From the NCBI RefSeq assembly GCF_030814955.1, contig NZ_JAUSWB010000002.1, positions 186,001-250,000 of the forward strand: a DNA stretch of 64,000 nucleotides, written 5' to 3'. Under the pieces are notes generated by a model, which was not told where the DNA came from, ran no database searches, and worked only from the letters and a program-made list of their open reading frames with translations. Below are positions 1-8,901 of the stretch, piece by piece. The DNA is from Planomicrobium stackebrandtii (GTDB taxonomy: Bacteria; Bacillota; Bacilli; Bacillales_A; Planococcaceae). The translations under genes and the position numbers were made by a program. Numbering within the stretch: the first letter of the stretch is position 1; each line of letters begins with the position of its first letter.

Positions 1-132
1 CCGGCAGATATGCTGCAGACATTGGCAGCGATGGAAATCGGCTTGATAAAAGTTGGGAAAAAGATCGAACTCGGCAAAGGAATTGCAGCAGCACAGCAAG
101 TTTATTTGACAGAAGGGAAGGAAACTAAATGA
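1..132 (+). CDS. class V aminotransferase, C-terminal fragment (serine-pyruvate/alanine-glyoxylate type)
   Basis: Only the last 43 codons are present; the gene runs off the left edge. The reading frame is open from base 1 to TGA at 130-132. The tail (DMLQTLAAMEIGL, then IELGKGIAAAQQVYL) resembles the C-terminus of PLP-dependent class V aminotransferases of the serine-pyruvate/alanine-glyoxylate group. Its stop overlaps the serA start by four bases (ATGA), so the two are translationally coupled. In this position it probably supplies or uses serine-pathway intermediates (phosphoserine aminotransferase-like or serine-glyoxylate type). The catalytic lysine lies outside the window, so the exact substrate is open. 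Confidence 0.7.
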   Translation, partial: PADMLQTLAAMEIGLIKVGKKIELGKGIAAAQQVYLTEGKETK

Positions 133-1715
133 CTTTTCACGTCTTAATCAGTGATCCACTCAGCGAAGAAGGAATTTATCCCTTGCGTCAGGCAAACGGC
201 GTAAATATTGTCATGGAAACCAATTTGACGCCGGAACAATTGGGCGACCGGATTGACGGATTTGATGCGTTGCTTGTCAGGAGCCAAACGCAGGTGACAC
301 GGGAATTGATTGAAAAAGCTTCAAACCTGAAAATTATCGGACGCGCAGGTGTCGGCGTCGACAACATCGATTTGGAAGCAGCAACTGAACACGGCATTAT
401 TGTAGTCAATGCACCGGACGGCAATACCAACTCAGCTGCTGAGCATACGATGGCGATGCTGATGTCAATGGCTCGCAAAATTCCTCAGGCGTTCCACGCG
501 CTGCGCAATCAAAAATGGGACCGCAAATCCTATGTGGGCGTCGAATTGAAAAACAAGACACTCGGAGTGGTCGGTTTTGGCCGAATCGGCCAGGAAGTAG
601 CAGCACGTGCAAAAGGGCAGCGGATGAACATCATTGCTTACGATCCTTTCCTGACGGCTGAAAAAGCGGAAAAGCTTGGAGTGGATTTCGGGTCGGTGGA
701 AGATGTGCTGAAAGTGGCGGATTTCGTAACTGTCCATACACCGTTGCTGAAAGAAACCAAGCATTTAATCAATAAAGAAGCATTCGCCATCATGAAAGAC
801 GGCGTACAAATTGTCAACTGTGCACGCGGCGGCATCATCGATGAAAACGCATTGTTTGATGCCGTGAAATCAGGGAAAGTGGCTGGGGCTGCGCTTGATG
901 TTTTTGAACAGGAGCCGATGGTTGATTTTCGTTTATTGGATCTTCCGGAAATTATTGCCACACCTCATTTGGGTGCCAGCACTTTTGAAGCCCAGGAAAG
1001 TGTGGCCGTAGATGTCAGCATGGACGTCGTCAGCTACTTCACGACAGGGACTGTCCGGAATTCCGTGAACTTGCCATCTGTACCGAAAGAAATCATGAAG
1101 AAAATCGAACCTTACTTTGATTTGTCCGAGCGTTTGGGTGCTTTTTTAACCGATTTAACCGGAGCAGCTGCAGAAGAAGTTACAGTTCGCTATGCTGGCG
1201 ATTTGGCCAATATGGAAGTTGGGCCATTAACGCGCAATATGCTGAAGGGCATGCTCAAACGCCATCTTGGCAAGCATGTCAATGATGTCAACGCGATGTA
1301 TATTGCCAATCAAAAAGGCATTGTCGTCAGCGAACAAAAGACTACGGAATCGAAAGGGTTTACGAGCCTGATCACCGTGGAAGTGAAAACTGCAAAAGGA
1401 ACCAGAAAAGCAGCCGGAACTTTGTTAAACGGACAAGGCGCCCGCATCGTCAAAGTGGATGATTACTTGGTGGATGTCGTTCCAGAAGGGCATTTGCTGT
1501 ATGTTCGCCATAATGACCGTCCAGGTGTTATCGGCCGTGTCGGAACTTTGCTTGGCCAAGAAAATGTCAACATTGCCACGATGCAGGTAGGGCGTTCAAT
1601 TATTGGTGGAGACGCCATTATGATGCTGTCAATCGATAAACCTGCAGAAACAAGCAGCTTGGAGCAATTAGCGAAACTGGAAGAAATTGAAGGGGTCACT
1701 CCTATCAATTTATAG
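129..1715 (+). CDS. serA: D-3-phosphoglycerate dehydrogenase
   Basis: This enzyme oxidises 3-phosphoglycerate to 3-phosphohydroxypyruvate with NAD, the first step of serine synthesis in the cytosol. At 528 residues it is the long form. It has a split substrate-binding domain, a Rossmann domain with GFGRIG at 149-154, catalytic Arg233 (NCARGG), Glu262 and His280 (TPHLGAS), an intervening allosteric substrate-binding domain at about 320-450, and a C-terminal ACT domain at about 455-528 that usually senses serine. The ATG overlaps the stop of the upstream aminotransferase. An intrinsic terminator follows 60 bases downstream. Identification is secure from the motifs and full length. Confidence 0.97.
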   Translation: MTFHVLISDPLSEEGIYPLRQANGVNIVMETNLTPEQLGDRIDGFDALLVRSQTQVTRELIEKASNLKIIGRAGVGVDNIDLEAATEHGIIVVNAPDGNTNSAAEHTMAMLMSMARKIPQAFHALRNQKWDRKSYVGVELKNKTLGVVGFGRIGQEVAARAKGQRMNIIAYDPFLTAEKAEKLGVDFGSVEDVLKVADFVTVHTPLLKETKHLINKEAFAIMKDGVQIVNCARGGIIDENALFDAVKSGKVAGAALDVFEQEPMVDFRLLDLPEIIATPHLGASTFEAQESVAVDVSMDVVSYFTTGTVRNSVNLPSVPKEIMKKIEPYFDLSERLGAFLTDLTGAAAEEVTVRYAGDLANMEVGPLTRNMLKGMLKRHLGKHVNDVNAMYIANQKGIVVSEQKTTESKGFTSLITVEVKTAKGTRKAAGTLLNGQGARIVKVDDYLVDVVPEGHLLYVRHNDRPGVIGRVGTLLGQENVNIATMQVGRSIIGGDAIMMLSIDKPAETSSLEQLAKLEEIEGVTPINL

Positions 1716-1778
1716 GAGTAACAGATTTTCATGGTGCATACAGTGTTCTGGGAACGAGTATGGATAATTAAAACGGAT

Positions 1779-1816
1779 AAAAAGACTGGGGTTCATTTTG
1801 AATTCCCAGTCTTTTT
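1779..1816 (+). terminator. intrinsic terminator after serA
   Basis: A 12-bp perfect stem (AAAAAGACTGGG at 1779-1790 pairing with 1805-1816) closes a 14-base loop and ends in a T-run. It ends the serA transcript. Almost the same hairpin recurs at 2819-2864, together with the downstream TTGCAGT. Confidence 0.85.
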
Positions 1817-1955
1817 GTGTTGCAGTATTAAAATTTTAAAGGATTTTATTCTTTTAAAGCAAAAGTGAGCCAATTTTCTCTTTCTGACACTTTATATACT
1901 ACTCCGGTGATAGACTTAACGATTACCGAAAAAGAAGTCGCTCTAGCTAGACCGC

Positions 1956-2579
1956 TTATTCAGAGAACATCAGATTTCCTTGGTCTTCGTATTTAGAGAG
2001 ATGTATATTGGCATCTTCTATATAGTTGTAAGAGACTTGCACCAACTGACGGAAGTGCTCCCAATTGGCCTCGTTGTCTGAATGTGGAGCGTCTTCGGAT
2101 GCTGCAGCTGCGGCCAATCTTGTGCTGATGGCTTCCAACATGTTCTCCCGATATCCATTTAGTGCTTGTACTTCTTCCGGAGTTCCTAAAAACTCCAAAC
2201 TCTCCAACGCCAATTGAATTTCGCTGTATTCGGAAATAAACTCGTCTGCTTCTATCACCATACCGTCCACTTTATTCAGGTGAGGATCCGGATTGTGGTT
2301 TCCAAAATGCTCTTCCCAACTGGAGTAAATCTCATGATGAATGCGTTTGAGTTCAGGTATCGTAAATGTTTCAAAATGTTCCTTGTCGGTTTGCTGTTCC
2401 AAGTCTTCTCCTGTTCCTGTTGCGACTGCAGGTTGAGTGTTGAGTGGGTTTTCTCCGATTTCAGGTACAGAATGGGGCGAAAGTCCAAAAAATTCCTGAC
2501 AGGACGTGATGATCATGACTGAAGTCAAAAGTGGAATACTGAGCTTCACTAGGTGTCTTCCGTTCAAATGAACATCCAT
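1956..2579 (-). CDS. predicted lipoprotein of unknown function
   Basis: 207 residues. The N-terminus has a short basic/hydrophobic segment ending in ITSC at residues 24-27, an acceptable lipobox, so the mature protein probably starts at Cys27 and is anchored outside the membrane. The rest is acidic and mostly helical with no family I recognise; residues 70-200 look like a small helical bundle. The start is supported by an AAGAAGGG-type ribosome site just upstream on the minus strand. It stands alone, convergent with serA, and is bounded by two copies of the same terminator. That arrangement suggests a gene inserted between serA and the phosphatase gene. No function is proposed. Confidence 0.75.
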   Translation of the reverse strand: MDVHLNGRHLVKLSIPLLTSVMIITSCQEFFGLSPHSVPEIGENPLNTQPAVATGTGEDLEQQTDKEHFETFTIPELKRIHHEIYSSWEEHFGNHNPDPHLNKVDGMVIEADEFISEYSEIQLALESLEFLGTPEEVQALNGYRENMLEAISTRLAAAAASEDAPHSDNEANWEHFRQLVQVSYNYIEDANIHLSKYEDQGNLMFSE

Positions 2580-2818
2580 AACGATTCCCTTCTTTCTATT
2601 TTTTTACGCAAGTATATATGTATGTTAGTTCCATTATATGGTGGGAGGAGCATATACAACAACTGGAAATATCGTTATTTTATTAATTCAATCAAATTAT
2701 TGTCTTTTAGGTTCAGATGTAAAAATTATTGCGGACTATCCGACACCATGAAGCATCGATTATAAAAAACTCCAAGATGTTAATGGGCTCTGTTTGCAAG
2801 CCGGGATAGTAAAATGGC
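2580..2818. other. AT-rich intergenic stretch upstream of the lipoprotein gene
   Basis: The stretch holds the leader of the minus-strand lipoprotein and presumably its promoter. I see no convincing open frame or RNA structure. A terminator follows at 2819. Confidence 0.5.
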
Positions 2819-2864
2819 AATAAAAAGACTGGGAATTCGGCTTTGAATTCCCAGTCTTTTTATT
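2819..2864. terminator. bidirectional intrinsic terminator
   Basis: A long, nearly perfect inverted repeat (AATAAAAAGACTGGGAATTC pairing with its complement at 2845-2864) is flanked by an A-run and a T-run. It serves the minus-strand phosphatase gene and could insulate the lipoprotein promoter. It is a second copy of the hairpin at 1779-1816. Confidence 0.85.
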
Positions 2865-2938
2865 GCAGTGTTCTAGAGTATAACATCCTCTAGGAACGAA
2901 GCGTGATGTATCTTCCGTATTTAACGGGAGTTTGCTTC

Positions 2939-3724
2939 CTAAATCTGTTCCAGCAGCTGCAGCAACTCTTCCAAGTGCTGGACTTCATATGTTGGAATAA
3001 TGGATTCGTGCGGAGCTTTTTGTTCACGGTTAAGCCAGACAGAACGGATTCCGGCTTTTTCCGCACCGATAATGTCTGTCATCAGGTTGTCTCCAACCAT
3101 CAAAACTTCTTCTGCAGACAAACCAAATTTTGATAAGGCATGATAGAAAATGTCCGGATCTGGTTTGCCTTTTCCAAATGCGCCAGACACTACGATGTGA
3201 TCAAAAAAAGGAGCGATTTCCGGTGTGATTTCAAGCTTGGTCTGCTGCAGGCTCGGCGACCCATTGGTCAATAACAGCAATTGATAATGGCCTTTCAAGT
3301 CTTCCAGCACCTTTAAGCTTTCCTCATACAGGATAGGGTTTCTTTTTCGTGCTTCGGGGAAATATTCAGCAAGCTGGCCGCCGAGTTCGGAGTTATCGAT
3401 GCCGATTTTTTTCAAGCCGCGAGTCCAGGCATCCCGCCGATAAGCGGGTACGATGGTTTTCATCTGCTGAAAATCTGTTCCCTCATCGTCAAATGTTCCC
3501 CACAGCCCTTCAAAAGGGTTGATGCCGATCATTTTTGTGAAATCGTATGTATTGTATCCCATATAGAGCTCAGTTGCCGCAGCCCGCACCGCTTCTTCCA
3601 GACCGGAACAGTCTTGGCCCGTTAGTTCTTCAGCCAAACGGCACGTTTCCTGAAATGCTTTTTCAACACTCTTCTTGTCCCATAACAAAGTATCATCTAA
3701 ATCGAAAAAAATCGCTTTGACCAT
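2939..3724 (-). CDS. serB: HAD-family phosphatase, YsaA/SerB-type phosphoserine phosphatase
   Basis: 261 residues with all four HAD motifs: FDLDDT (nucleophile Asp8, acid Asp10), Thr153 in LLTNG, Lys187 in GKGKPDP, and GDNLMTD (Asp212, Asp217). A cap domain lies between motifs I and II. The segment GINPFEGLWG and the overall sequence closely recall B. subtilis YsaA, which is reported as the phosphoserine phosphatase of that organism. Placement beside serA and an aminotransferase supports the same role: phosphoserine to serine plus phosphate. The start has a strong GGAGGAG site. A pyrimidine nucleotidase (YjjG-like) is the alternative from fold alone. Confidence 0.78.
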   Translation of the reverse strand: MVKAIFFDLDDTLLWDKKSVEKAFQETCRLAEELTGQDCSGLEEAVRAAATELYMGYNTYDFTKMIGINPFEGLWGTFDDEGTDFQQMKTIVPAYRRDAWTRGLKKIGIDNSELGGQLAEYFPEARKRNPILYEESLKVLEDLKGHYQLLLLTNGSPSLQQTKLEITPEIAPFFDHIVVSGAFGKGKPDPDIFYHALSKFGLSAEEVLMVGDNLMTDIIGAEKAGIRSVWLNREQKAPHESIIPTYEVQHLEELLQLLEQI

Positions 3725-3862
3725 CGGTAGGAGCTCCTCCTGACAATATTTTTACTTTGCTCTAGTGTACTGGAAAAGCCTCCAAAAACATAGGGTGTTC
3801 AGAGTTCTGTCACTGAAAAGAGCAAGGGCTGAGTGATATGATATGTGCAAGGAGTGAAAACA

Positions 3863-4966
3863 ATGATGATAAGCAATTCAACAATGCTTTTATTGGAAGA
3901 AGCCACTGACTATATAGGAATTTGCTACGAGGAACTGGGAAAGAGCGATTACCAGAAGGAGGTTAGGCTGCTGGAAATCAAAAAGGAAATCGAGCACACA
4001 GGAACCTACACGCATAGCTTCGAGGAATTGGAGCATGGAGCGCGCATGGCCTGGCGCAATAACAACCGCTGCATCGGCAGATTATTTTGGAATTCGCTGA
4101 CCGTCTTTGATGAGCGCCATCAAACGACGGCAGAGGGAATCTTTGATGCGTTGGTCCAGCATATCGACTTTGCTGGGAATAACGGAAAAATCCGTCCTGC
4201 CATTACGGTTTTTCGCGCCGCACAGGAAAATGGGGAATCCATGCGTTTATGGAACCACCAGCTGATCCGCTATGCCGGATATGAAACTGCAAGAGGCATT
4301 GTTGGCGATTCCAGTTCATTAGAGTTTACAAAGCGCTGTCAAGAACTGGGCTGGGAGGGAGCGGGAACAGCTTTTGATATTTTGCCATTGGTCATTCAAC
4401 TGCGTGGTGAAGAGCCTTTTCTGAAGGAGATTCCACGTCAGTCGATTATGGAGGTCGAAATCGGACACCCTGAAATTCCCGAGTTTTCACAGTTGGGCAT
4501 CAAATGGTACGGGATTCCGATCATTTCAGACATGATGCTGGAAATTGGGGGCATCGAATACAAAATGGCGCCTTTTAACGGCTGGTATATGGGCACTGAA
4601 ATTGGTGCCAGAAACCTCGCAGACGAGGATCGATACAACTTCTTGCCCGCCGTTGCAGAAATCATGGAATTAAATATGCAGTCGAACCGTTCCCTGTGGA
4701 AAGACAAAGCTTTAGTCGAATTGAATATCGCTGTGCTGGAATCTTTTCAGGAAGCAGGTGTGACCATCGTCGATCACCACACAGCAGCCAAGCAGTTCAA
4801 GAATTTTGAGAAAAAAGAAGAAGTGGAAGGGCGCGATGTCACCGGAAACTGGGCATGGCTGATTCCACCCATGTCACCGGCCACAACCCATATTTTCCAT
4901 AAGCCTTATAAGAACGATCTGGTTAAACCAAATTATTTCCATCAAAAAGCTCCCTATCAATTTTAA
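3863..4966 (+). CDS. nos: nitric oxide synthase oxygenase (bacterial NOS)
   Basis: The protein oxidises L-arginine to citrulline and NO at a haem-thiolate centre. It is an oxygenase-only bacterial NOS of 367 residues that borrows electrons from cellular flavodoxins or reductases. The haem-ligand motif WRNNNRCIGRLFW lies near residue 70 (Cys70), and the C-terminal half keeps the arginine/pterin-pocket sequence GWYMGTEIGARNL. The frame extends to a GTG at 3845, but the ATG at 3863 has AAGGAG 8 bases upstream and is the better start. A small gene follows 14 bases downstream, so the two are probably co-transcribed. Homologues in Bacillus protect against oxidative stress. Confidence 0.96.
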   Translation: MMISNSTMLLLEEATDYIGICYEELGKSDYQKEVRLLEIKKEIEHTGTYTHSFEELEHGARMAWRNNNRCIGRLFWNSLTVFDERHQTTAEGIFDALVQHIDFAGNNGKIRPAITVFRAAQENGESMRLWNHQLIRYAGYETARGIVGDSSSLEFTKRCQELGWEGAGTAFDILPLVIQLRGEEPFLKEIPRQSIMEVEIGHPEIPEFSQLGIKWYGIPIISDMMLEIGGIEYKMAPFNGWYMGTEIGARNLADEDRYNFLPAVAEIMELNMQSNRSLWKDKALVELNIAVLESFQEAGVTIVDHHTAAKQFKNFEKKEEVEGRDVTGNWAWLIPPMSPATTHIFHKPYKNDLVKPNYFHQKAPYQF

Positions 4967-4980
4967 GGAGAGGATATCTT

Positions 4981-5196
4981 ATGAAAGAATTCAAAGTAAC
5001 CTATTTTTTTGATGAAGAACATTATATCCGCCGTTTTGTCCACCTGGAGTCACAGACTGAAGCGGAACAGCTGATACAAAGTGAGCGGGATCAATACATT
5101 TCGTTTCATGACAACCGCGGAATTTATCATGAGCTGAATACAAGGAGCGTTCGCGTCATTCAAATTTCGGAATATCATCGAACGGATAAAGTGTGA
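4981..5196 (+). CDS. small conserved-looking hypothetical protein downstream of nos
   Basis: 71 residues, acidic/polar, no signal peptide or membrane segment. It starts with MKEFKVTYFF followed by alternating charged and aromatic residues, suggesting a small alpha/beta fold. An AAGGAG site lies 10 bases before the ATG, and the gene begins only 14 bases after the nos stop, so it is likely in the same transcript. I do not recognise the family. Codon use and ribosome site support a real gene. Confidence 0.7.
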   Translation: MKEFKVTYFFDEEHYIRRFVHLESQTEAEQLIQSERDQYISFHDNRGIYHELNTRSVRVIQISEYHRTDKV

Positions 5197-5253
5197 AAAA
5201 TATCAGCGCTGCCTGTTCTAACGTCCAAGCATTTTTTTGTGAGAATTTTGGGT

Positions 5254-5373
5254 GAACGACTGCAAATTGAATTAAACGACTGCAAATTCAGCTGAGCGAC
5301 TGCAAATCCGCACGAATGCCCATAAATTTATTTGAACGACCACAAATTCCCACGAACGCCCATAAATTCGCAG
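5254..5373. repeat. six degenerate 20-bp tandem repeats
   Basis: Six units start at 5254, 5274, 5294, 5314, 5334 and 5354, exactly 20 bp apart. The shared core reads roughly GAACGAC(T/C)RCAAATTC; units 4 and 6 vary to GAAYGCCCATAAATT. Each unit carries one AAAT(T) tract, so A-tracts recur at nearly two helical turns. No open frame covers the array. Confidence 0.85.
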
Positions 5374-5390
5374 TGCCTGCATCTGAAGAC

Positions 5391-5429
5391 AGAAAAGAGC
5401 CTTTTGCCCACTGGCAAAAGGCTCTTTCT
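5391..5429. terminator. bidirectional terminator between nos operon and SDR gene
   Basis: The strong hairpin AGAAAAGAGCCTTTTGCC / GGCAAAAGGCTCTTTCT has a four-base loop. It can end the plus-strand nos transcript and act against minus-strand read-through. Confidence 0.8.
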
Positions 5430-5445
5430 AAGAAATGAATGCTTG

Positions 5446-5469
5446 AAAAATAGCAGCGCTGCTATTTTT
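5446..5469 (-). terminator. terminator of the SDR gene
   Basis: A perfect 24-base palindrome (AAAAATAGCAGC and its complement) overlaps the SDR stop codon. Read on the minus strand it gives a GC-rich hairpin followed by a U-run. Confidence 0.75.
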
Positions 5470-6211
5470 ATTTAAAGCTTAAGAATCCGTCATCTACTGC
5501 AACGGTAGAGCCATTGATGGCTGCAGCCCCTTCAGAAAATAGGAACTTGACTACATTAGCCACTTGTTCAGGCTGGATCAGCTTGTTGTGCATATGGAGA
5601 GCGGATAGGGCTTTCTTCATTTCCGGATCATCTCCAAGGATAGGTGTATCGATAAATCCTGGAGCGACGCCGACTACGCGAATGCCATGTTCCGCCAGCT
5701 CCAACGCACCTGATTTTGACATCATCACGACTGCGGCTTTCGCGGCGTTATAGTTAAAGCTGCCTTTGGCTGCCATTGAGCCATAGATCGAAGCAGTGTT
5801 AACAATCGTGCCGGTTGTACCGAGTTCGACCATTTTCTTCGCGCCGTAATAGATGCCGTAATAAACGCTGTGCTGATCGACATCGATGACTTTATGGTAG
5901 GAGGCGGGATCCATCTCAAGCAAAGGCTTGACGAGTCCGATGCCCGCGTTATTGAAAATACCGTTCAAGGTGCCAAATTTTTCAACTGCGAAATCAACCA
6001 TCGCTTCCACTTGTTCCGCTTTCGACACATCCACTTTAAATGAAGCAGCTTTGCCGCCTTCGGATTCGATATGGGTTACGGTTTCATTTGCACCGTCTTC
6101 ATTGAAATCAGCTACTACAATTGCGTAGCCTTCTTTTGCTAATTGGTAGGAAGCGTGACGCCCAATCCCGCTGGCACCGCCTGTGATGATCAAGACTTTG
6201 TTTTCTGTCAT
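5468..6211 (-). CDS. SDR-family NAD(P)-dependent oxidoreductase
   Basis: 247 residues, a classical short-chain dehydrogenase. It has the cofactor loop TGGASGIG at 10-17, Asp35 after the second strand (which usually prefers NAD over NADP), NNAG at 87-90, and the Ser141-Tyr154-Lys158 catalytic set (YNAAK). The C-terminus ends with GSTVAVDDGF, typical of 3-oxoacyl reductase and glucose-dehydrogenase-like SDRs. The ribosome site AGGAGG precedes the start. It stands alone with its own terminator, so the substrate cannot be inferred. Confidence 0.9.
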   Translation of the reverse strand: MTENKVLIITGGASGIGRHASYQLAKEGYAIVVADFNEDGANETVTHIESEGGKAASFKVDVSKAEQVEAMVDFAVEKFGTLNGIFNNAGIGLVKPLLEMDPASYHKVIDVDQHSVYYGIYYGAKKMVELGTTGTIVNTASIYGSMAAKGSFNYNAAKAAVVMMSKSGALELAEHGIRVVGVAPGFIDTPILGDDPEMKKALSALHMHNKLIQPEQVANVVKFLFSEGAAAINGSTVAVDDGFLSFK

Positions 6212-6334
6212 TATGAGTTCCTCCTATAAAAGTTGTTACTTTCTTTACAACACAACTCTACTCCTAATTTGTCTTGAATTCAAAGTATAGGGTTGGATAG
6301 AAACTGCGGTTTTTGACTGTAAAATGCGTTACAT

Positions 6335-6361
6335 CCGGAAGATTTGTACTATAATAGTACA
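6335..6361 (+). promoter_or_regulatory. yeeI promoter with palindrome over the -10 box
   Basis: A TATAAT at 6350-6355 lies inside the perfect 17-base palindrome TGTACTATAATAGTACA (6345-6361). A weak -35 (GTTACA, about 6328-6333) sits 16 bases upstream. A second inverted repeat, TGTAA-N6-TTACA, lies at about 6318-6333. The palindrome is placed like a repressor operator; no binder is known. Confidence 0.5.
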
Positions 6362-6408
6362 TAGTGAACTTCATAGAAAATGAGAATTTATAGAGAGAAG
6401 GAAATTTA

Positions 6409-7128
6409 ATGGGACGCAAATGGAACAATATCAAAGAAAAGAAAGCATCCAAAGATGCCAATACAAGCCGGATTTACGCAAAATTTGGACGTGAAATATA
6501 TGTAGCTGCCAAACAGGGCGAACCCGATCCAGAATCGAACCAAGCATTGAAAGTGGTTTTGGAGCGTGCAAAGACCTATAGCATTCCACGAGCGATTATC
6601 GACCGTGCAGTGGAAAAAGCTAAAGGCGGATCGGAAGAAAGCTATGATGAATTGCGCTACGAAGGATTCGGGCCAAATGGCTCTATGGTGATTGTGGATA
6701 CGTTGACAAATAACGTTAACCGTACGGCATCAGATGTGCGTGCCGCGTTCGGCAAGAATGGCGGAAATATGGGCGTCAGCGGATCTGTCGCTTACATGTT
6801 TGACCATACGGCAGTGTTCGGAATCGAAGGCAAAACAGCTGACGAAGTACTGGAGCTGATGATGGAAGCGGATATTGATGTCCGTGACGTTATGGAAGAA
6901 GAAGACGGCGTCATCGTCTACGCTGAACCCGATCAATACCATTTGGTGCAGGAAGCATTCAAAAATGCAGGAATCACTGAATTTACGGTAGCAGAGTTGA
7001 CCATGCTTGCTCAAAATGAACTGCCGCTGCCGGAAGATGCGCAGGCACAGTTCGAAAAAATGATTGATGCTATCGAGGATTTGGAAGATGTTCAGCAGGT
7101 CTACCACAACGTAGATTTAGGGGAGTAA
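6409..7128 (+). CDS. yeeI: YebC/PmpR-family regulatory protein (YeeI type)
   Basis: 239 residues with the three-domain layout of the YebC family. The N-terminal segment [20 protein letters not shown] is the hallmark of the YeeI/YeeN branch rather than of E. coli YebC itself. Family members bind nucleic acid; some act as transcription regulators and others promote translation of proline-rich stretches. It is monocistronic, with AAGGAAA before the ATG and a terminator behind. Homology to B. subtilis YeeI is very high by recall. The function of this branch is not well settled. Confidence 0.93.
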   Translation: MGRKWNNIKEKKASKDANTSRIYAKFGREIYVAAKQGEPDPESNQALKVVLERAKTYSIPRAIIDRAVEKAKGGSEESYDELRYEGFGPNGSMVIVDTLTNNVNRTASDVRAAFGKNGGNMGVSGSVAYMFDHTAVFGIEGKTADEVLELMMEADIDVRDVMEEEDGVIVYAEPDQYHLVQEAFKNAGITEFTVAELTMLAQNELPLPEDAQAQFEKMIDAIEDLEDVQQVYHNVDLGE

Positions 7129-7134
7129 TAGCAT

Positions 7135-7171
7135 GAGAGGGCTTTGATTAAATCAGAGCTCTCTTTTTTTT
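7135..7171 (+). terminator. intrinsic terminator after yeeI
   Basis: The hairpin GAGAGGGCTTTGAT / ATCAGAGCTCTC is followed by seven or more T residues. Confidence 0.85.
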
Positions 7172-7205
7172 ATGCGAAAAATATTCTGATAATTAAAAAT
7201 TTGAC

Positions 7206-7255
7206 TTGTAATTCAAAAAAAAACCGATTATACTAACTTTGAAGCAATAGTATAA
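7206..7255 (+). promoter_or_regulatory. probable promoter of the catabolic island, with inverted repeat
   Basis: TTGTAA (7206-7211) and TATACT (7229-7234) are 17 bases apart. The inverted repeat TTATACT (7228-7234) / AGTATAA (7249-7255) overlaps the -10 and is a candidate operator, plausibly for the TetR regulator encoded at 15093. A TTGACA at 7261 could be another -35, but its -10 is poor. Confidence 0.45.
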
Positions 7256-7320
7256 AAATTTTGACAATATATTTTTTAAAATTAAATGTAAGGGCTTTCA
7301 TTTTAAGGAGGGGGCGTTCT

Positions 7321-8901
7321 ATGAAACTTCAAGAGATCAGCTTGTTTGGACGAGAAGGCGTCAAGGTATTCAAAGAGCGGCCACAGACTGTTGGAGAAAT
7401 CATCAGTGCCAGCAGCAAAATATATGGTGAAAAACTTGCAGTTGTAACAGAAGAACAATCGGTAAGCTACCGGCAACTGGAAGAGCTGGCGACCGCTATT
7501 GCAGCCAATCTTCAAAAGCTGGGCATCACAAAAGGCGACCGCATAGCATCTGTAGTCGGCAATTGTGCTGAATTTCCTTTATTGGTCATTGCATGCGCTA
7601 AAATTGGAGCGATCATGGTCCCAATCAATGTCAAACTGGCTGTAGAAGAACTTCAATATATTATTGAACATTCCAAACCGAGCGTTATTATCAGCGAACA
7701 GGAATTTCTGGATAAAGTGGAAAAAGCCAATCAGAATGCTTCAGCCGTAGCAGAAGGAAATATTCTTGTCATCGGCGGAGAAAACTCATATGAACAGCTG
7801 TTGGCGAAAGACACTCCTTTTCATCAAACCAAAGTCACAGAAGAAGATGGAATTTTCATCCTCTACACGTCCGGCACTACTGGACGGCCGAAAGGTGCAG
7901 TATTGACTCATATTAATGTCATCCACAGCTTAATGAATTATAAATTGTTTTTTGAAACCGACGATCAATTCACTACCTTGATTGCGGTGCCAATGTTCCA
8001 TGTCACCGGATTGGTCGGGCAGCTATTGCATATGTTTTATGTCGGCGGCACGGTCTATAGCATGAAACGCTACCAAAATGAAGAGTATATCAAACGGATA
8101 CTCGATCATAAGATTAACTTCCTTTTCAATGTACCTACCATTTTCATCATGATGTCCACCAGTGAAGAGTTCCAAAAACACTCGTTTGACTTTGTGAAGA
8201 AAGTGGCTTTTGGGGGTTCGCCAATCTACCAGCAGACATTCACAATGTTGAAAAGAGCATTTCCGAATGCACATCTGCACAATGCCTATGGCGCTACGGA
8301 AACAACCTCGCCCGCAACCTTGATGCCGATGGACTATCCGGAATCCAAAGTGACTTCGGTTGGGCTTCCAATGACAGTAGCGGACATTAAAATAATGGAT
8401 CCAGAAGGCCGAGAGTGTACGCTTGGAGAATCTGGAGAACTTTATATTAAAGGGCCTATGGTCATCAAGGAATACTGGGACAATCCGATGGCCAATCAAA
8501 ACAGTTTTACAGATGGTTATTGGCATTCCGGAGATCTTGGCATACAAGACGATGCCGGCTTTATTTATATTCGGGACCGCAAAAAAGATATGATCAATCG
8601 TGCAGGTGAAAAGATATTCTCGATTGAAGTCGAGGACGTCTTAAAAGCCCATCCTGATGTGGTGGAAGCTGCAGTCATCGGTGAGCCCGACCCGGTTTTT
8701 GGAGAAAAAGTAAAAGCATTCGTGGTGGGTCCGAATTTGGATGCCGATGATTTTACCGATTTAAGAGAACATTGCAGAAAATCATTGGCAAAATTCAAAG
8801 TTCCCGAAGAATTCGAGCTAATCGATAGCCTTCCGAGAAACGCATCCGGAAAAATCTTGAAAAATACATTGAAAAACATTGGAGGAAAAGCAAATGCTTA
8901 A
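7321..8901 (+). CDS. acyl-CoA ligase (AMP-forming)
   Basis: 526 residues of the adenylate-forming superfamily. It activates a carboxylic acid through an acyl-AMP to the acyl-CoA thioester. Visible motifs: P-loop [11 protein letters not shown] at 182-192, YGATE at 323-327, GYWHSGDLG with Asp405, the hinge region after DRKKD, and the C-terminal catalytic Lys511 (PRNASGK). The ATG at 7321 has AAGGAGGGGG upstream; the longer frame from 7261 lacks a site. It is the first gene of the catabolic island and its stop overlaps the next gene by 8 bases. The role resembles LvaE or medium-chain ligases: entry of the imported acid into the pathway. The substrate cannot be read from sequence. Confidence 0.93.
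   Translation: MKLQEISLFGREGVKVFKERPQTVGEIISASSKIYGEKLAVVTEEQSVSYRQLEELATAIAANLQKLGITKGDRIASVVGNCAEFPLLVIACAKIGAIMVPINVKLAVEELQYIIEHSKPSVIISEQEFLDKVEKANQNASAVAEGNILVIGGENSYEQLLAKDTPFHQTKVTEEDGIFILYTSGTTGRPKGAVLTHINVIHSLMNYKLFFETDDQFTTLIAVPMFHVTGLVGQLLHMFYVGGTVYSMKRYQNEEYIKRILDHKINFLFNVPTIFIMMSTSEEFQKHSFDFVKKVAFGGSPIYQQTFTMLKRAFPNAHLHNAYGATETTSPATLMPMDYPESKVTSVGLPMTVADIKIMDPEGRECTLGESGELYIKGPMVIKEYWDNPMANQNSFTDGYWHSGDLGIQDDAGFIYIRDRKKDMINRAGEKIFSIEVEDVLKAHPDVVEAAVIGEPDPVFGEKVKAFVVGPNLDADDFTDLREHCRKSLAKFKVPEEFELIDSLPRNASGKILKNTLKNIGGKANA

Noticed and set aside
5254-5373. CRISPR array
   Set aside because: Units are 20 bp back to back with no spacers and drift strongly, and no cas gene is near; it is a plain degenerate tandem repeat.
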